Notes under the pieces: model-generated
The model's database searches: none
What the model saw: only the letters and a program-made list of their open reading frames with translations
What the model was told of the DNA's origin: nothing
Position numbers and translations under genes: made by a program
In this document: piece by piece, positions 32,391-42,379 of the stretch
Position numbering within the stretch: the stretch's first letter is position 1
Layout of the letters: each line of letters begins with the position of its first letter
Source of the DNA: Microbulbifer agarilyticus
GTDB taxonomy: Bacteria; Pseudomonadota; Gammaproteobacteria; Pseudomonadales; Cellvibrionaceae
Assembly: GCF_020171345.1 (NCBI RefSeq)
Contig: NZ_JAIUZM010000001.1
Coordinates: 1,426,001 to 1,490,000, forward strand
DNA: 64,000 nucleotides
Direction of reading: 5' to 3'

Positions 32391-34262
32391 ATGTATAAAA
32401 AAATACGTGCTTGCCTATTGGCCGCTTTTCTCATTTGGGGAGTACAAGTCCAATGTGTCGCCGATAGCGATGGAGCTGGTCGCTATGCCAAGCTGGCTCG
32501 CGATATTCAGCAGGTGCTGGATCAAACGCGTACACCAGGTGCGGCAGTTGCCTTGTTAGAGCCGGGCAAGGAGCCATGGGTATACACCAGAGGTTTTGCA
32601 CACCTCGAATCCCGCCAGCCAATTACGGTAGATTCGGTATTCCGTACCGGGTCAGTAGCCAAGATCTTGGTGAGCCTATCGGTGATGAAGCTGGTTGAAG
32701 AGGGCCGAGTGTCGCTTGAAGACAGGGTGGCAAACCTGGTACCGGAAGTGGAATTTAACAATCCATGGGAGGACAGTAACCCATTGTTACTGGCCCACTT
32801 GCTTAATCACAGCAGTGGCTGGGATGCACCGCATTTCCCGGAATTGGTGGCCAGCTCCACGAGTCCTATTGGCATCATTGACCAGCTCGCATTGCATCCC
32901 CATTCGCGCACCAGCCGTTGGGTGCCGGGAACTCGGAGTGCCTACAACAACACTGGACCGTTAGTTGCAGCGTATATCGTCGAGAAACTAACGGGAAAAC
33001 CGTTTGAAGAGTATGTAAGTGAGCACTTCTTTACCCCTTTGGGCATGGTGAACAGCGGTTACTTTTTTGACGATCATTATCGTCAGAACGCGGTTACTCA
33101 ATATCGCAAGGGCGTGTCCATGCCGTATTGGCATCTGGGCAATCGCGCCGCAGGTGGCCTGAATAGTAGCCTGAGTGATTTAGTCGCGTTTATCCGTCTT
33201 CTTCAGCAACCTGACTTATCGATTGAAGGAATTATTTCGTCTACATCTGTAAGGACCATGGAAGCTGTACAGGCGAGTCAGGCTGGTGGATTGGGGTTGG
33301 AAGTTGGTTGGGGGCTGGGTTTAACCTCCTTTCATCACAAGGGTTTTGTCTGGTCTGGGCATGAGGGGAGTCTCCCCGGCGCTGGGGTGTTAATCGCTTA
33401 CGAACCTGAGGGAGAGATAGGCCATGTTGTCTTGGTCAACCAGGATGGCCCGGCTGCTGCACGTATCCACAAGTTACTGCAGGCGTTTATTGTGGCTGAA
33501 TATGGAAGCCAACGTGCAAAACAAACTGACAGTCGGCTGGCTAATTCCATAAAGAATACCAAAGTCACATCAGGTTACTATCGCAATATCAGCCCCATAG
33601 CAGACCGGGCGAGGGTAATACCGACAATAACGCCTTGGAAGATTCAACAAAATGAGAATGACTTAACGATCACACCACTACTAGGAGGGTCAGAAAAATC
33701 TGTTCGAATGAATGTGGGCGGTAAAGGCGTACAGCCTGAAACAGGGCGCGTTGTGCTGGTGCAGGGTGAGGATCCATTAGTGGGTAGTGTTATTCACTAT
33801 GGACCAATCACGTTAGAACCCATTAGCACCTTGCATGCACTGGCTTCACCAGCATTGGTGATATCGTGGGTACTTGTGACTTTACTGGGAACGTTGTTTG
33901 CTGTTGGTGGTTGGGTATGGCGGATTTTCAGCGCGCGAACTGGGGATAATAGCCGATTCAAAGTTTGGCCTGTGGCAACCGTTATGATGGGGTTGGTTAC
34001 CGTTCTTTGTGCGAATGCGGCTTTCAGTTCGCCGGAGCCATACACTCGTGCAGCCAGTATTTCTCTACCGGGCATTTTTGTATTCGTCGGATCGATTGTA
34101 TTTTTTGCCATGGCTATTTGGGGGCTGCGTGAACTGTATATAGGGTTTGCCAAACAGAGAGGATTTGCTCGTTGGTATACGACAGTGTGGCTGGCATTAA
34201 ACGCGTGTATAGCTGTCTGGTTATTGATATATGGGGGAGTTGGCTTGCGATTGTGGATCTGA
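32391..34262 (+). CDS. Serine hydrolase (class C beta-lactamase/PBP-like) with C-terminal membrane segments
   Basis: 623 residues from ATG 32391, which has GAGGGGA upstream and yields a clean signal peptide (MYKKIRACLLAAFLIWG...); an ATG at 32346 is less likely. The beta-lactamase/transpeptidase-like domain (about 35-370) has the catalytic SVAK tetrad (Ser88, Lys91), a YNN motif (Tyr185-Asn187) and a GHEGSLPG stretch near the KTG/HxG position. After a linker domain, three hydrophobic segments near the C-terminus (from about residue 485) anchor it in the inner membrane. This is the layout of the AmpC-like esterase/peptidase group acting on peptides or cell-wall material; true beta-lactamase activity should not be assumed. 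It is divergent from the CadC-like regulator. Confidence 0.88.
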   Translation: MYKKIRACLLAAFLIWGVQVQCVADSDGAGRYAKLARDIQQVLDQTRTPGAAVALLEPGKEPWVYTRGFAHLESRQPITVDSVFRTGSVAKILVSLSVMKLVEEGRVSLEDRVANLVPEVEFNNPWEDSNPLLLAHLLNHSSGWDAPHFPELVASSTSPIGIIDQLALHPHSRTSRWVPGTRSAYNNTGPLVAAYIVEKLTGKPFEEYVSEHFFTPLGMVNSGYFFDDHYRQNAVTQYRKGVSMPYWHLGNRAAGGLNSSLSDLVAFIRLLQQPDLSIEGIISSTSVRTMEAVQASQAGGLGLEVGWGLGLTSFHHKGFVWSGHEGSLPGAGVLIAYEPEGEIGHVVLVNQDGPAAARIHKLLQAFIVAEYGSQRAKQTDSRLANSIKNTKVTSGYYRNISPIADRARVIPTITPWKIQQNENDLTITPLLGGSEKSVRMNVGGKGVQPETGRVVLVQGEDPLVGSVIHYGPITLEPISTLHALASPALVISWVLVTLLGTLFAVGGWVWRIFSARTGDNSRFKVWPVATVMMGLVTVLCANAAFSSPEPYTRAASISLPGIFVFVGSIVFFAMAIWGLRELYIGFAKQRGFARWYTTVWLALNACIAVWLLIYGGVGLRLWI

Positions 34263-34296
34263 CATCTGTAAATCGATGAAACATCGCTTCATGCAT

Positions 34297-34322
34297 AAAA
34301 AAGGCCCGCATTGCTGCGGGCC
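34297..34322 (-). terminator. Rho-independent terminator of the TonB-dependent receptor gene
   Basis: An 8-bp G+C-rich stem (34303-34310 with 34315-34322) and 4-base loop. On the minus strand it is followed by six T (complement of 34297-34302), so it ends the receptor transcript coming from the right. On the plus strand it lacks a T-run. Confidence 0.85.
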
Positions 34323-34353
34323 ATGTCGAAGGGAGACAGTGATGAAAAAGAAC

Positions 34354-37050
34354 TTACCAGCTATAACCGAAGCGTAGGCCGTAGTTGCGTTGGGCTTTTC
34401 CGGCTACGGGAGTAGTACCAGCATAACCTTGCCACCAGTTCACATCCTCGTCGGTGAGGTTGTATACCCATGCTTCCGCAAACCAGTTTTGACTGGCGGA
34501 AGTGTACTTAAGGCTGGCCGTTGCCATTGCCCAGGCATCTCGCTTGTCGGTATAAATATCTAGATCGATATTGTCAGCTATTACACCTTCTTCGAAGGTC
34601 CAGCGCTCGTTGTTATCGATAGAGGTATAAGACTCGTCTTCCCAATGAATATTTAGGAATGGCGTCAATGAAGAGCCGTCCGCAAATTCAAAGTCATGAC
34701 TGATATTCAATGTGAGTGCTGCATTAGGCGAATATGCGAGCTCATTGCCTTTAAGATTACGGAAAATCTGAGGATAAGCCGTATCATCGTAGTTCAGTGA
34801 GTCATTAGGTCCGATGCCAAATACCTGGCGTACCTCCTGGCCCCATTGACCGATATAGTCACTAGTGATTTCAGTATCTAGGAAGGTTAGATAGCCGCCT
34901 ATATGGCCGCCGGCCCAAGGCGCCCATTCCATTTCAAGTTCCAGGCCCTGAATCCGAGAGTTGGATGCATTGCGAGTCAGGAAAGTACCTTTGTCTTGAG
35001 CGATAGTAATAGGATTGCCGTCTTCATCGATACCCTCACTGAATACGGTGTCATAGAGCTCCCACTGAGTGAACTGTTGATCCTCGTAGTCGCTATAGAA
35101 GTAGTTCGCACGAAGATTCATATTGCCATCGAGAGCAGTTGTTTTGATACCGAGCTCATAGGTAACTACGGTCTCACCATCATAGCTGGTATCGAAACGG
35201 TCTCCGGTTGGGTTATCTGGGGTAATGGTGGATTCTTTATAAATCACATCGCCAATACCGCCACCCTTGTATCCATTGGCTACATAACCGTAAATCAGGG
35301 TCTCATCGCTATAGTCATAGTCGATACCCACGCGCCAGGTGGTTTTTGACCAGTCCTCGTATACATCATTCTGGGTTTCTACGACGAATCCTTCGCGCGG
35401 ATAATCATAGTAATCAGCAGGTAGAGCGTTCAGCGTATCACGCGGTACCCGAGCATGGTTGTCCATCCAATCGTCTAACTGTCCCCATACAACATCCCAG
35501 CCGTACTGGCCGATGTGTCCCCAGGCATCGATAGGGCCTGAGCACTCGCCCCAACAGCCCCAGTTACGTCCGCCAACATCCTCTTTGCTATCCTCAGTAT
35601 GGCGCAGCCCCAGAGTCAAGTGAGTCTTGTCGGTAACCGAATATGTGGCTTGTCCAAAAAGTGCTTCAGATTTAATGATACGCTCGGGCTGGATCCAAAG
35701 GCTCGCCCCACCCATGGCACCTTGGTAGTGCCCATTCATATAGTTATCTTCTTTAAAATTGAAATACCCGGCAATCCACTGCAGGGGGCCGTCACCAGTG
35801 GACTTCAATTGCAGTTCGTGGGACCAAGAAGAGTAGTCCGTATCGACCCACTTAATCATCTGATCCCAGTGGTAGTAACCTTGATCGATATCGAACTGGC
35901 CAGTTCGCTCCTGGTTTTGGTATCCCGCGTTATAAACGAACTGCAGCTCGTCATTAATATCGTAAGTAAAGTGAGACCGGATACTGTCCATGGTCATGTC
36001 AACTTTGCCCGGCACATTCACATAGGCAACGAAGTTGTCTTCGCTGCCCCAGATATTCGTACAGGAGCCGCCGTTAACGTCGGAAGGCCGATCTTCAATA
36101 CGTTCACAGTCGCGCTGCCCAATACCGCCGGCACCCTTGTCACGGAAACGCTCAACTGTTACGAGCCAATCCGCTTTTTCAGTCGGAGTCCATTTGGCCG
36201 CAACCCGAGCAGCCCACTGGTCTGCGTTGTTGTAAAAATCCTCCGGATCAGCCTTAACTTCCTTGTAGTATTGGGTATTGAAGAACCAAGCATCCCAGCT
36301 GTTTGCGGCTGGGTTAACCGCCGAATCTGTGGGTTCTAGTTCGTCGATCGGGAGGTAGCGCTGATCCCACTGGTTGGGATCATAGTAACCGGTAAGATTG
36401 GAGTCTTTTTTCTCCGTCATGTACGCGGCTCGTAATGCAAAAGTCTCAGATACAGGGATGTTGATCATGCCCTTGAGTGCACGTTGATTGAAACGACCCA
36501 TTTCAAATTGGGTGGATGCTTCAAATTCTTCAGTATTTGGCTTGGCTGAAATGATATTCATCGAGCCCACAGTGGAGTTGCGCCCAAACAGCGTACCCTG
36601 GGGGCCTCGGAGCACTTCGGCCCTTTCAATGTCGAACATCAGCGCCATTGCACCTTGCGGACGTGGCGTGTACACACCATCAAAGTGGACACCCACTGCC
36701 GGGTCACCCCACTCTGTGGTATTGGTCGAACGAATACCCCGCATTGTGATAATCGGTGCCGAGGACTCATTGTCCACCATGATGCTCATGTTCGGCACCA
36801 GGTTGTTCAAGTCCTTGATGTTTTTTACACCAAGGGTGTCCAGGGTCTCCTCCGAAAATGCGGAGATTGCGATGGGGGTGTCCATCAGGTTGGTTTCGCG
36901 CTTGGTGGCGGTCACGATGACCTGTTCCAGCGCCGAATCATCATTTTCGTTTTGTGTGTCAGCGGTCTCGTTGGACTGGGCCAGTGCCACAGAACCAAAG
37001 GCGAGGTTTGACAGAGCGATTGCTGCTGCAAGTTTTTTGTAGCGCATCAT
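34354..37050 (-). CDS. TonB-dependent receptor
   Basis: 898 residues from ATG 37050 (a second ATG follows at once; the frame is open to 37092). A signal peptide (MMRYKKLAAAIALSNLAFGSVALAQ) is followed by a TonB-box-like EQVIVTATKRE, the plug domain (about 50-170, with PNMSIMVDNESSAPIITMRGIRS and AEVLRGPQGTLFGRNST) and a long 22-strand-type barrel ending in LRFGYSW with the C-terminal aromatic residue. These receptors take up siderophores or oligosaccharides. Trp and Asp are frequent in the extracellular loops. The neighbouring two-component system and glucanases suggest an oligosaccharide receptor, but ligand identity is inferred from context only. Confidence 0.93.
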   Translation of the reverse strand: MMRYKKLAAAIALSNLAFGSVALAQSNETADTQNENDDSALEQVIVTATKRETNLMDTPIAISAFSEETLDTLGVKNIKDLNNLVPNMSIMVDNESSAPIITMRGIRSTNTTEWGDPAVGVHFDGVYTPRPQGAMALMFDIERAEVLRGPQGTLFGRNSTVGSMNIISAKPNTEEFEASTQFEMGRFNQRALKGMINIPVSETFALRAAYMTEKKDSNLTGYYDPNQWDQRYLPIDELEPTDSAVNPAANSWDAWFFNTQYYKEVKADPEDFYNNADQWAARVAAKWTPTEKADWLVTVERFRDKGAGGIGQRDCERIEDRPSDVNGGSCTNIWGSEDNFVAYVNVPGKVDMTMDSIRSHFTYDINDELQFVYNAGYQNQERTGQFDIDQGYYHWDQMIKWVDTDYSSWSHELQLKSTGDGPLQWIAGYFNFKEDNYMNGHYQGAMGGASLWIQPERIIKSEALFGQATYSVTDKTHLTLGLRHTEDSKEDVGGRNWGCWGECSGPIDAWGHIGQYGWDVVWGQLDDWMDNHARVPRDTLNALPADYYDYPREGFVVETQNDVYEDWSKTTWRVGIDYDYSDETLIYGYVANGYKGGGIGDVIYKESTITPDNPTGDRFDTSYDGETVVTYELGIKTTALDGNMNLRANYFYSDYEDQQFTQWELYDTVFSEGIDEDGNPITIAQDKGTFLTRNASNSRIQGLELEMEWAPWAGGHIGGYLTFLDTEITSDYIGQWGQEVRQVFGIGPNDSLNYDDTAYPQIFRNLKGNELAYSPNAALTLNISHDFEFADGSSLTPFLNIHWEDESYTSIDNNERWTFEEGVIADNIDLDIYTDKRDAWAMATASLKYTSASQNWFAEAWVYNLTDEDVNWWQGYAGTTPVAGKAQRNYGLRFGYSW

Positions 37051-37124
37051 CGTCGGTGTTCTCTCTCGTATCGTTATGATTTTAATGGCCATAACTCCTG
37101 GCCGATTTGCCGGCGGTCGCTAGT

Positions 37125-37140
37125 GCACCAATACTGGTGC
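37125..37140. promoter_or_regulatory. Small palindrome upstream of the TonB receptor gene
   Basis: GCACCA-ATAC-TGGTGC, 75 bases upstream of the receptor start codon. It could be an operator half-site pair or part of the leader. Confidence 0.3.
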
Positions 37141-37305
37141 CATGTCTGCCCCACTTAACCGCCAGTGTTTAGTTTGTTGACCTTGCGCGCTGGTCTCAAT
37201 CGGAAATCGGTATCGGGAGAGAAGCCCTAGACGTCGCGCAGACACTGCGGGACTGCACGACAAGGTGAGATCTACCTGCGATAACCTGCAGGGTCCTAAC
37301 TGGGA

Positions 37306-38142
37306 TTAGGCGTGTGTCGCCTGACGGCTGCGCAGTGCGTGGACCTGATCCTTAAAATTGCGGCTTGCCTTAAGTTGAATATCGCCATCCAGCACCAGAA
37401 TACATTCTGTATTACGCAGTGGAATAATCTTGGACACGCGTTCAGCATTAACTATGGTGGATTTGTGAATGCGAAAGAACAGTTTCGGGTTCAGCAGTTG
37501 CTGAAGTTTCTTGAGGGTAATACGCAGTATGTGTGTCTCGCCGGCAGCATGGATACACATGTAGTCACCTGCGGCATCAATCCAGTCGATTGAGCCTGTC
37601 GGCACCATTACAGTTTCATTGTCTGAATTTTTAATTTCCAGTTTATCCGGGTACCCGCTGGGAAGCGGTACATCACTATCAAGCCATTCTTCGAGTTCGG
37701 GCATCGAGATCCCGGATACATCGTGCAAAGCCGCCATGAGTTTTTCCTGACAGCCATCATTTGCTAACGGTACATGGCGCTGTTGCGCGCGATCTATAGC
37801 TTGTTTCAGGCGCCCAAGGCTTGCCGGCTTTACCAGATAGTCATCTGCATTTAGTTCAAATGCATCAACTGCATATTTATCGTAAGCCGTGACGAAAATA
37901 ATAATCGGGTCAGAACATGTGCGCAGTTCTTCAACGACTTCCAAACCGTTAATGCCCGGCATTTCCATATCGAGAAAGATAAGGTCTGGCTTAAGCATAT
38001 TGTTAAGCTCAATAGCCTCTTCGCCACTGCTGCATTCACCGATTATCTCCACTTGATCGATTTGCGACAGGCGTAATCGCAGCCCCTCCAGTGCCAGTGG
38101 TTCATCGTCTACGAGAAGCGTATTTAACTTACTTTGTGCCAT
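37306..38142 (-). CDS. LytTR-family response regulator
   Basis: A 278-residue response regulator. The receiver domain (about 5-125) has the acidic pair Asp12-Asp13, phospho-acceptor Asp58 in DLIFLDMEMPG, and the conserved Lys in DDYLVKPAS. A linker leads to a LytTR DNA-binding domain (about 165-275) with IDWIDAAGDYMCIHAAGETH and FFRIHKSTIVNAERVSKI. LytTR regulators bind direct repeats upstream of their targets. The start overlaps the end of the sensor kinase gene by 14 bases, so they form one two-component unit. The TonB receptor on one side and the GH3/GH5 genes on the other are candidate targets. Confidence 0.95.
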   Translation of the reverse strand: MAQSKLNTLLVDDEPLALEGLRLRLSQIDQVEIIGECSSGEEAIELNNMLKPDLIFLDMEMPGINGLEVVEELRTCSDPIIIFVTAYDKYAVDAFELNADDYLVKPASLGRLKQAIDRAQQRHVPLANDGCQEKLMAALHDVSGISMPELEEWLDSDVPLPSGYPDKLEIKNSDNETVMVPTGSIDWIDAAGDYMCIHAAGETHILRITLKKLQQLLNPKLFFRIHKSTIVNAERVSKIIPLRNTECILVLDGDIQLKASRNFKDQVHALRSRQATHA

Positions 38143-39262
38143 TCGCCGTGCTCCCGGATTGAAACGGAATACGAATTTCCACAGTCAGCCCGTTTGCATG
38201 GCTTTTCAGGGAAAATTTGTGGTTGCTTCCATAAAGTGTTGTCAGGCGATTGCGGGTATTACTTAGCCCGATGCCGGACGGGCGCTCATTGCCGCCCTTA
38301 GAGTCTTCTAATCCAGGCCCGTCGTCACCAACTTCGATGACCAGTTCACCACCCTGTTTGGTCGTTTTGATGATCAACTCACCGCCATGCTTGCGCGGGG
38401 CGATGGCATACTTGATGGCATTTTCAGCGAGTGGCTGTAACAGGAGGTTGGGCACCAGTGCAAACTGCGTCACAGGATCTATCGATCTTTTAATAAGAAG
38501 TCGTTTTTCAAAGCGAACTTTTTCAATGTTGAGATATAGATCTAACGCTTCAAGCTCATTTTTGAGAGTGACCTGGGTGGATGGATCATTGTCCAGCGAG
38601 CTGCGCAAAAACTGGCAGAGTTGATCAACCATCTCACCGGCAGTGTCATTTTCCCGCTTGAGAATAAGCGTGGAAATGGCGTTCATTGTGTTGAACATAA
38701 AGTGCGGATTTAGCTGATAACGCAACATTTTCAGCTGCGCTTCACGTGCTGAGCTCTCCGCCTGCAGCGCCTTGTGGTGCTCCGCCTGTAAAGCGCCATA
38801 GAACTTGAATACGAAATACAGGCCTGTCCAGGCGGCCATAGTTGTTAGGGAAAATAGATACCAGGCGCCGAAATCGTGCCAGCTCCAGTTGAGCCACGGA
38901 AAGTTATAAAGAAAGTCGAAAGTACAGAGCTTGAAGAAGTTCCACACTGCGGCGAACAGCGCGGAAAGGATGACGGCTCCGATGGCCGCCATCGATAGGG
39001 GCAGCCGTATTGCCAGTCGAAGCACCTGTCTGAGTGCCAGAGACGTCAGCAATCCGGTCATTGTCTCCAGAAAAATATGTGTGTGCGCAATCAATAGATT
39101 GTCGGGCGTCAGCCTTGGGATCACCACGGCCACGTAAACCAACAAAAAATAGCCTGACCAACCAGCGCCCTGAAGACCCCAGAATAGTCGATTGTGGCTC
39201 CGCAGCAACGACAACGCTGGCGGATAGTGGAGAGAAGGATTCGCTATATACATGGCAATCAT
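38129..39262 (-). CDS. LytS-like sensor histidine kinase
   Basis: 377 residues from ATG 39262; a TTG at 39310 is open but unlikely. The N-terminal third has about four membrane segments (for example WSGYFLLVYVAVVIP, AAIGAVILSALFAAVW and FSLTTMAAWTGLYFVFKF) with no recognisable sensor domain. A short coiled coil follows, then the His_kinase domain with LRYQLNPHFMFNTMNAIST carrying the phosphorylated His, and a HATPase_c domain with LLLQPLAENAIKYAIAP, VGDDGPGLED and GIGLSNTRNRLTTLYG. It is transcribed ahead of, and overlaps, the LytTR regulator gene. It diverges from the GH3 gene across a 246-base gap. Confidence 0.93.
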   Translation of the reverse strand: MIAMYIANPSLHYPPALSLLRSHNRLFWGLQGAGWSGYFLLVYVAVVIPRLTPDNLLIAHTHIFLETMTGLLTSLALRQVLRLAIRLPLSMAAIGAVILSALFAAVWNFFKLCTFDFLYNFPWLNWSWHDFGAWYLFSLTTMAAWTGLYFVFKFYGALQAEHHKALQAESSAREAQLKMLRYQLNPHFMFNTMNAISTLILKRENDTAGEMVDQLCQFLRSSLDNDPSTQVTLKNELEALDLYLNIEKVRFEKRLLIKRSIDPVTQFALVPNLLLQPLAENAIKYAIAPRKHGGELIIKTTKQGGELVIEVGDDGPGLEDSKGGNERPSGIGLSNTRNRLTTLYGSNHKFSLKSHANGLTVEIRIPFQSGSTANGTK

Positions 39263-39508
39263 TATTTTTTCTTGAGGGTAGTGTTGAGTGGCGGACGCTG
39301 TCAATGGCAAAGCGAGACAACGCTGGAATAACCCCCGCCATCGATCAGAGCGGGTATGTGGACGCTACTTGGCAACCCGCTGTGTAGGTTGTCGTAACGA
39401 TGTTCCGGCTTGTCGCATCCGCATGGAGCTAGGGTGGGGCGGTTTGTTACCGTCGAATCCGTGAATAACTCTAATAGGGTCGATTGCCACTAAGCGATTG
39501 ACGAGTGA

Positions 39509-42106
39509 ATGATGAGAAAACATTTCCCACTATTTGCCGCCGCGGCGGGTTCATTGTTGTTGATTATGGCGGGTTGCGAGCGTGTGGACCCACAAAGCGA
39601 ATACAGTGCGCAGCAAATCAAATGGCCCAGCGCGCCGATAGCGCAGGCGGAAAACCCCAACTCCGGGTCCGCTAACAGTGCGTCAGGTTGGCCGAAAATC
39701 GCCAGCGAAGTGCAACCAAACAGCGAACTGGAGCAGCGTGCTGCGGAACTGCTGGCGACTATGACGCTAGAGCAAAAGGTCGGTCAGATCATCCAGACGG
39801 AGATCAAGTTCACCACACCGGACGATGTGCGCGATTTTCACTTGGGGTCGGTGCTGAACGGTGGAGGCAGTTTCCCTGGGAATAACAAATACGCAACGCC
39901 CGAAGACTGGATTGCGCTTGCGGATAAATACTACTTCGCCTCCATGGATACATCGAAGGGCGGGCGCGCAATTCCGATTATCTGGGGCACAGACGCCGTG
40001 CACGGTCACAATAATGTGATCGGAGCCACATTGTTTCCACACAATATCGGTCTCGGTGCGACCCGCAATCCCAAGCTGATGCGCAAGATAGGTGAGGTAA
40101 CCGCTCGTGAAGTCGCGGTGACCGGAATTGACTGGTTGTTCGCACCCACTGTCGCCGCACCGCGAGATGATCACTGGGGCCGTACCTATGAAGGCTACTC
40201 GGAAGATCCGGAGCTTATCTACCAATACGCTGGTGAAATTGTGCGTGGTATCCAGGGCGACGAGCGCGGGCGTTTTGGATCGGGGCAATTAGTCGCGACG
40301 GCAAAACATTTTATTGGTGACGGAGGTACCGAAAACGGTATCGATCGCGGTGATACCAAGCTGACAGAGCGTGAATTGATGGAGATTCACGGCCAGGGCT
40401 ATTTCTCATCTCTGCAAGCCGGTGTGCAAACCGTCATGGCGTCGTTCAACAGCTGGAATGGTGAAAAGCTGCACGGCAGTCACTACATGCTCACGGAGGT
40501 TCTCAAGGAGCAGATGGGCTTTGACGGGTTTGTAGTGGGTGACTGGCTTGGGCATGCATTTGTGCCCGGCTGTAGTGAAGTAAGTTGCGCACAGTCGATA
40601 AACGCCGGCCTCGATATGTTTATGGCGTCCAATGCAGACTGGAAGACCCTGTATCACAACACCATTGACCAGGTGAAGACGGGTGAAATTCCGCAGCAGC
40701 GTCTGGACGATGCAGTAACCCGTATTCTACGAGTGAAATTACGTGCGGGTCTGTTTGACGCACCCCCGTCACAACGTCCACTCGCCGGTGAACTCGACAT
40801 TATCGGTTCCGAGCCACACAGGGAGGTTGCGCGCCAGGCGGTACGCGAGTCTCTGGTACTTCTCAAAAATGAAAATCGGTTGCTACCGCTGCAGCGCGAT
40901 ATGCGTGTACTGGTTGCCGGAGATGGGGCCGATAACATCGGTAAGCAATCGGGGGGATGGACGATTTCCTGGCAGGGGACCGGAAACTCAAATTCGGATT
41001 TTCCGGGTGGTACGTCAATCTATGACGGCATTCAGTCTTCTGTTGAGGCAGCTGGCGGCGTCGCCAAACTGAGTGTGTCGGGCGATATCGAAGAGGGTTT
41101 TGACGCGGATGTTGCCATTGTGGTGTTTGGTGAGAATCCTTACGCAGAAATGCAGGGTGACCTGAAGACCCTCGAATACCAGGCCGGTAATCGCAAAGAT
41201 CTGAAGTTACTAAATAAACTCCGATCTCAGGGTATCCCGGTGGTTTCCGTTTTTCTGACTGGCCGTCCTCTTTGGGTGAATGCGGAAATTAACGCTTCTG
41301 ATGCCTTTGTTGTCGCCTGGCTACCGGGGAGCGAGGGCGCCGCGGTCGCCGACGTCCTTTTCCGCAACAGTGATGGATCGATTAATCATGACTTTACCGG
41401 AAAGCTTTCATTTAGCTGGCCGGAGAGTCTCGCGCAAAAAGTGGTAAATCGCCACGATGACAAAACAACAGCGCTATTCGAGTACGGATTTGGTATGAGC
41501 GCTGACGACGAAGTTTCCCTTGCTCGCTTGAATGAGGAGCGTCCACAAATTGATGTGTCGGAATTGGCAGAACTGGATTTGTTTGCCGCGCGACCAATGG
41601 AACCCTGGCATTTATTTATTGGTGATGATCAGGGTGCCGAGCTCGAAATGACCGGTAATCGTCACAATAATGCGCATATGAGTATTGCGGCTATCGATCG
41701 CAACATGCAGGAAGATGCGCGCTCCATCGAATGGCTCGGGAACGGCACCGGCTCGGTGTACCTGAAGGCGTGGAATCGACTCGATCTTTCTGAGTACTTG
41801 GTTGCGGATGGTGCATTGGTCGCAGAAGTGCGCCTCGACAAAAAGCCGAGCGCATCAATATTCGCCCAGATGCGCTGTGGCGACAATTGTGGTGCAAAAG
41901 TGGAAGTGTCGGACCTGGTAAAAAATCTCTCGATATCCGAATGGCAAAAGTTGAGTGTTGACTTGAGCTGTTTCGGAAGTGGAGAAATGGACTTTAGTAA
42001 AGTCGATATGCCCTTCCAGCTATCGACCGACGGCACCATGCAGCTTAGTTTCAGTCGCATATCCATCGGCTCGCCGGCGAAACATCATATGACTTGCAGT
42101 AGCTAA
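39509..42106 (+). CDS. GH3 glucan beta-glucosidase lipoprotein with ExoP-type C-terminal domain
   Basis: 865 residues. The signal peptide ends in a lipobox, IMAGC (Cys around residue 24), so the enzyme is a lipoprotein, probably of the outer membrane. The GH3 N-terminal barrel (about 80-390) has LATMTLEQKVGQIIQTE and the nucleophile motif GFVVGDWLGH with Asp345. The GH3 C-terminal domain (about 440-680) has ESLVLLKNENRLLPL, and a last beta-rich domain (about 700-865) matches the ExoP C-terminal type. The whole layout is that of exo-1,3/1,4-beta-D-glucan glucohydrolases of marine gammaproteobacteria. It likely trims beta-glucan oligosaccharides. A free-standing homologue of the last domain is encoded at 44896-45549. 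Confidence 0.94.
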   Translation: MMRKHFPLFAAAAGSLLLIMAGCERVDPQSEYSAQQIKWPSAPIAQAENPNSGSANSASGWPKIASEVQPNSELEQRAAELLATMTLEQKVGQIIQTEIKFTTPDDVRDFHLGSVLNGGGSFPGNNKYATPEDWIALADKYYFASMDTSKGGRAIPIIWGTDAVHGHNNVIGATLFPHNIGLGATRNPKLMRKIGEVTAREVAVTGIDWLFAPTVAAPRDDHWGRTYEGYSEDPELIYQYAGEIVRGIQGDERGRFGSGQLVATAKHFIGDGGTENGIDRGDTKLTERELMEIHGQGYFSSLQAGVQTVMASFNSWNGEKLHGSHYMLTEVLKEQMGFDGFVVGDWLGHAFVPGCSEVSCAQSINAGLDMFMASNADWKTLYHNTIDQVKTGEIPQQRLDDAVTRILRVKLRAGLFDAPPSQRPLAGELDIIGSEPHREVARQAVRESLVLLKNENRLLPLQRDMRVLVAGDGADNIGKQSGGWTISWQGTGNSNSDFPGGTSIYDGIQSSVEAAGGVAKLSVSGDIEEGFDADVAIVVFGENPYAEMQGDLKTLEYQAGNRKDLKLLNKLRSQGIPVVSVFLTGRPLWVNAEINASDAFVVAWLPGSEGAAVADVLFRNSDGSINHDFTGKLSFSWPESLAQKVVNRHDDKTTALFEYGFGMSADDEVSLARLNEERPQIDVSELAELDLFAARPMEPWHLFIGDDQGAELEMTGNRHNNAHMSIAAIDRNMQEDARSIEWLGNGTGSVYLKAWNRLDLSEYLVADGALVAEVRLDKKPSASIFAQMRCGDNCGAKVEVSDLVKNLSISEWQKLSVDLSCFGSGEMDFSKVDMPFQLSTDGTMQLSFSRISIGSPAKHHMTCSS

Positions 42107-42130
42107 TTTAACAGCTAGCAAACTCACTGG

Positions 42131-42148
42131 GCGGCGCAGTCGCGCCGC
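42131..42148 (+). terminator. G+C-rich hairpin after the GH3 gene
   Basis: A 7-bp stem (42131-42137 with 42142-42148) and 4-base loop, 25 bases after the GH3 stop. No T-run follows, so termination strength is doubtful. Confidence 0.4.
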
Positions 42149-42379
42149 ATCAATAAAATAGAAAATTTTTCAGCAAATTATTAATGCTGAGGGGCGAACT
42201 TTGCCCGAAAAAGCGCTTGACCAATTTCACGTTCTCTTTAGCCGTTAGAACTTGATGTAGCAGTACCTCTTACCGGTAGCAATGCAATATACCGGGTGCC
42301 CAAAGCTCGGCACGGAAAGAAATATAAGGTTTGTCTGCAGTATCCGAGCCGGCATAACAATAAATATAGGATATCTCCG

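Noticed and set aside
32391..34262. Annotation as a true beta-lactamase resistance gene
   Set aside because: SxxK and YxN motifs are shared with esterases and peptidases, and the C-terminal membrane segments are not found in AmpC enzymes; resistance cannot be inferred.
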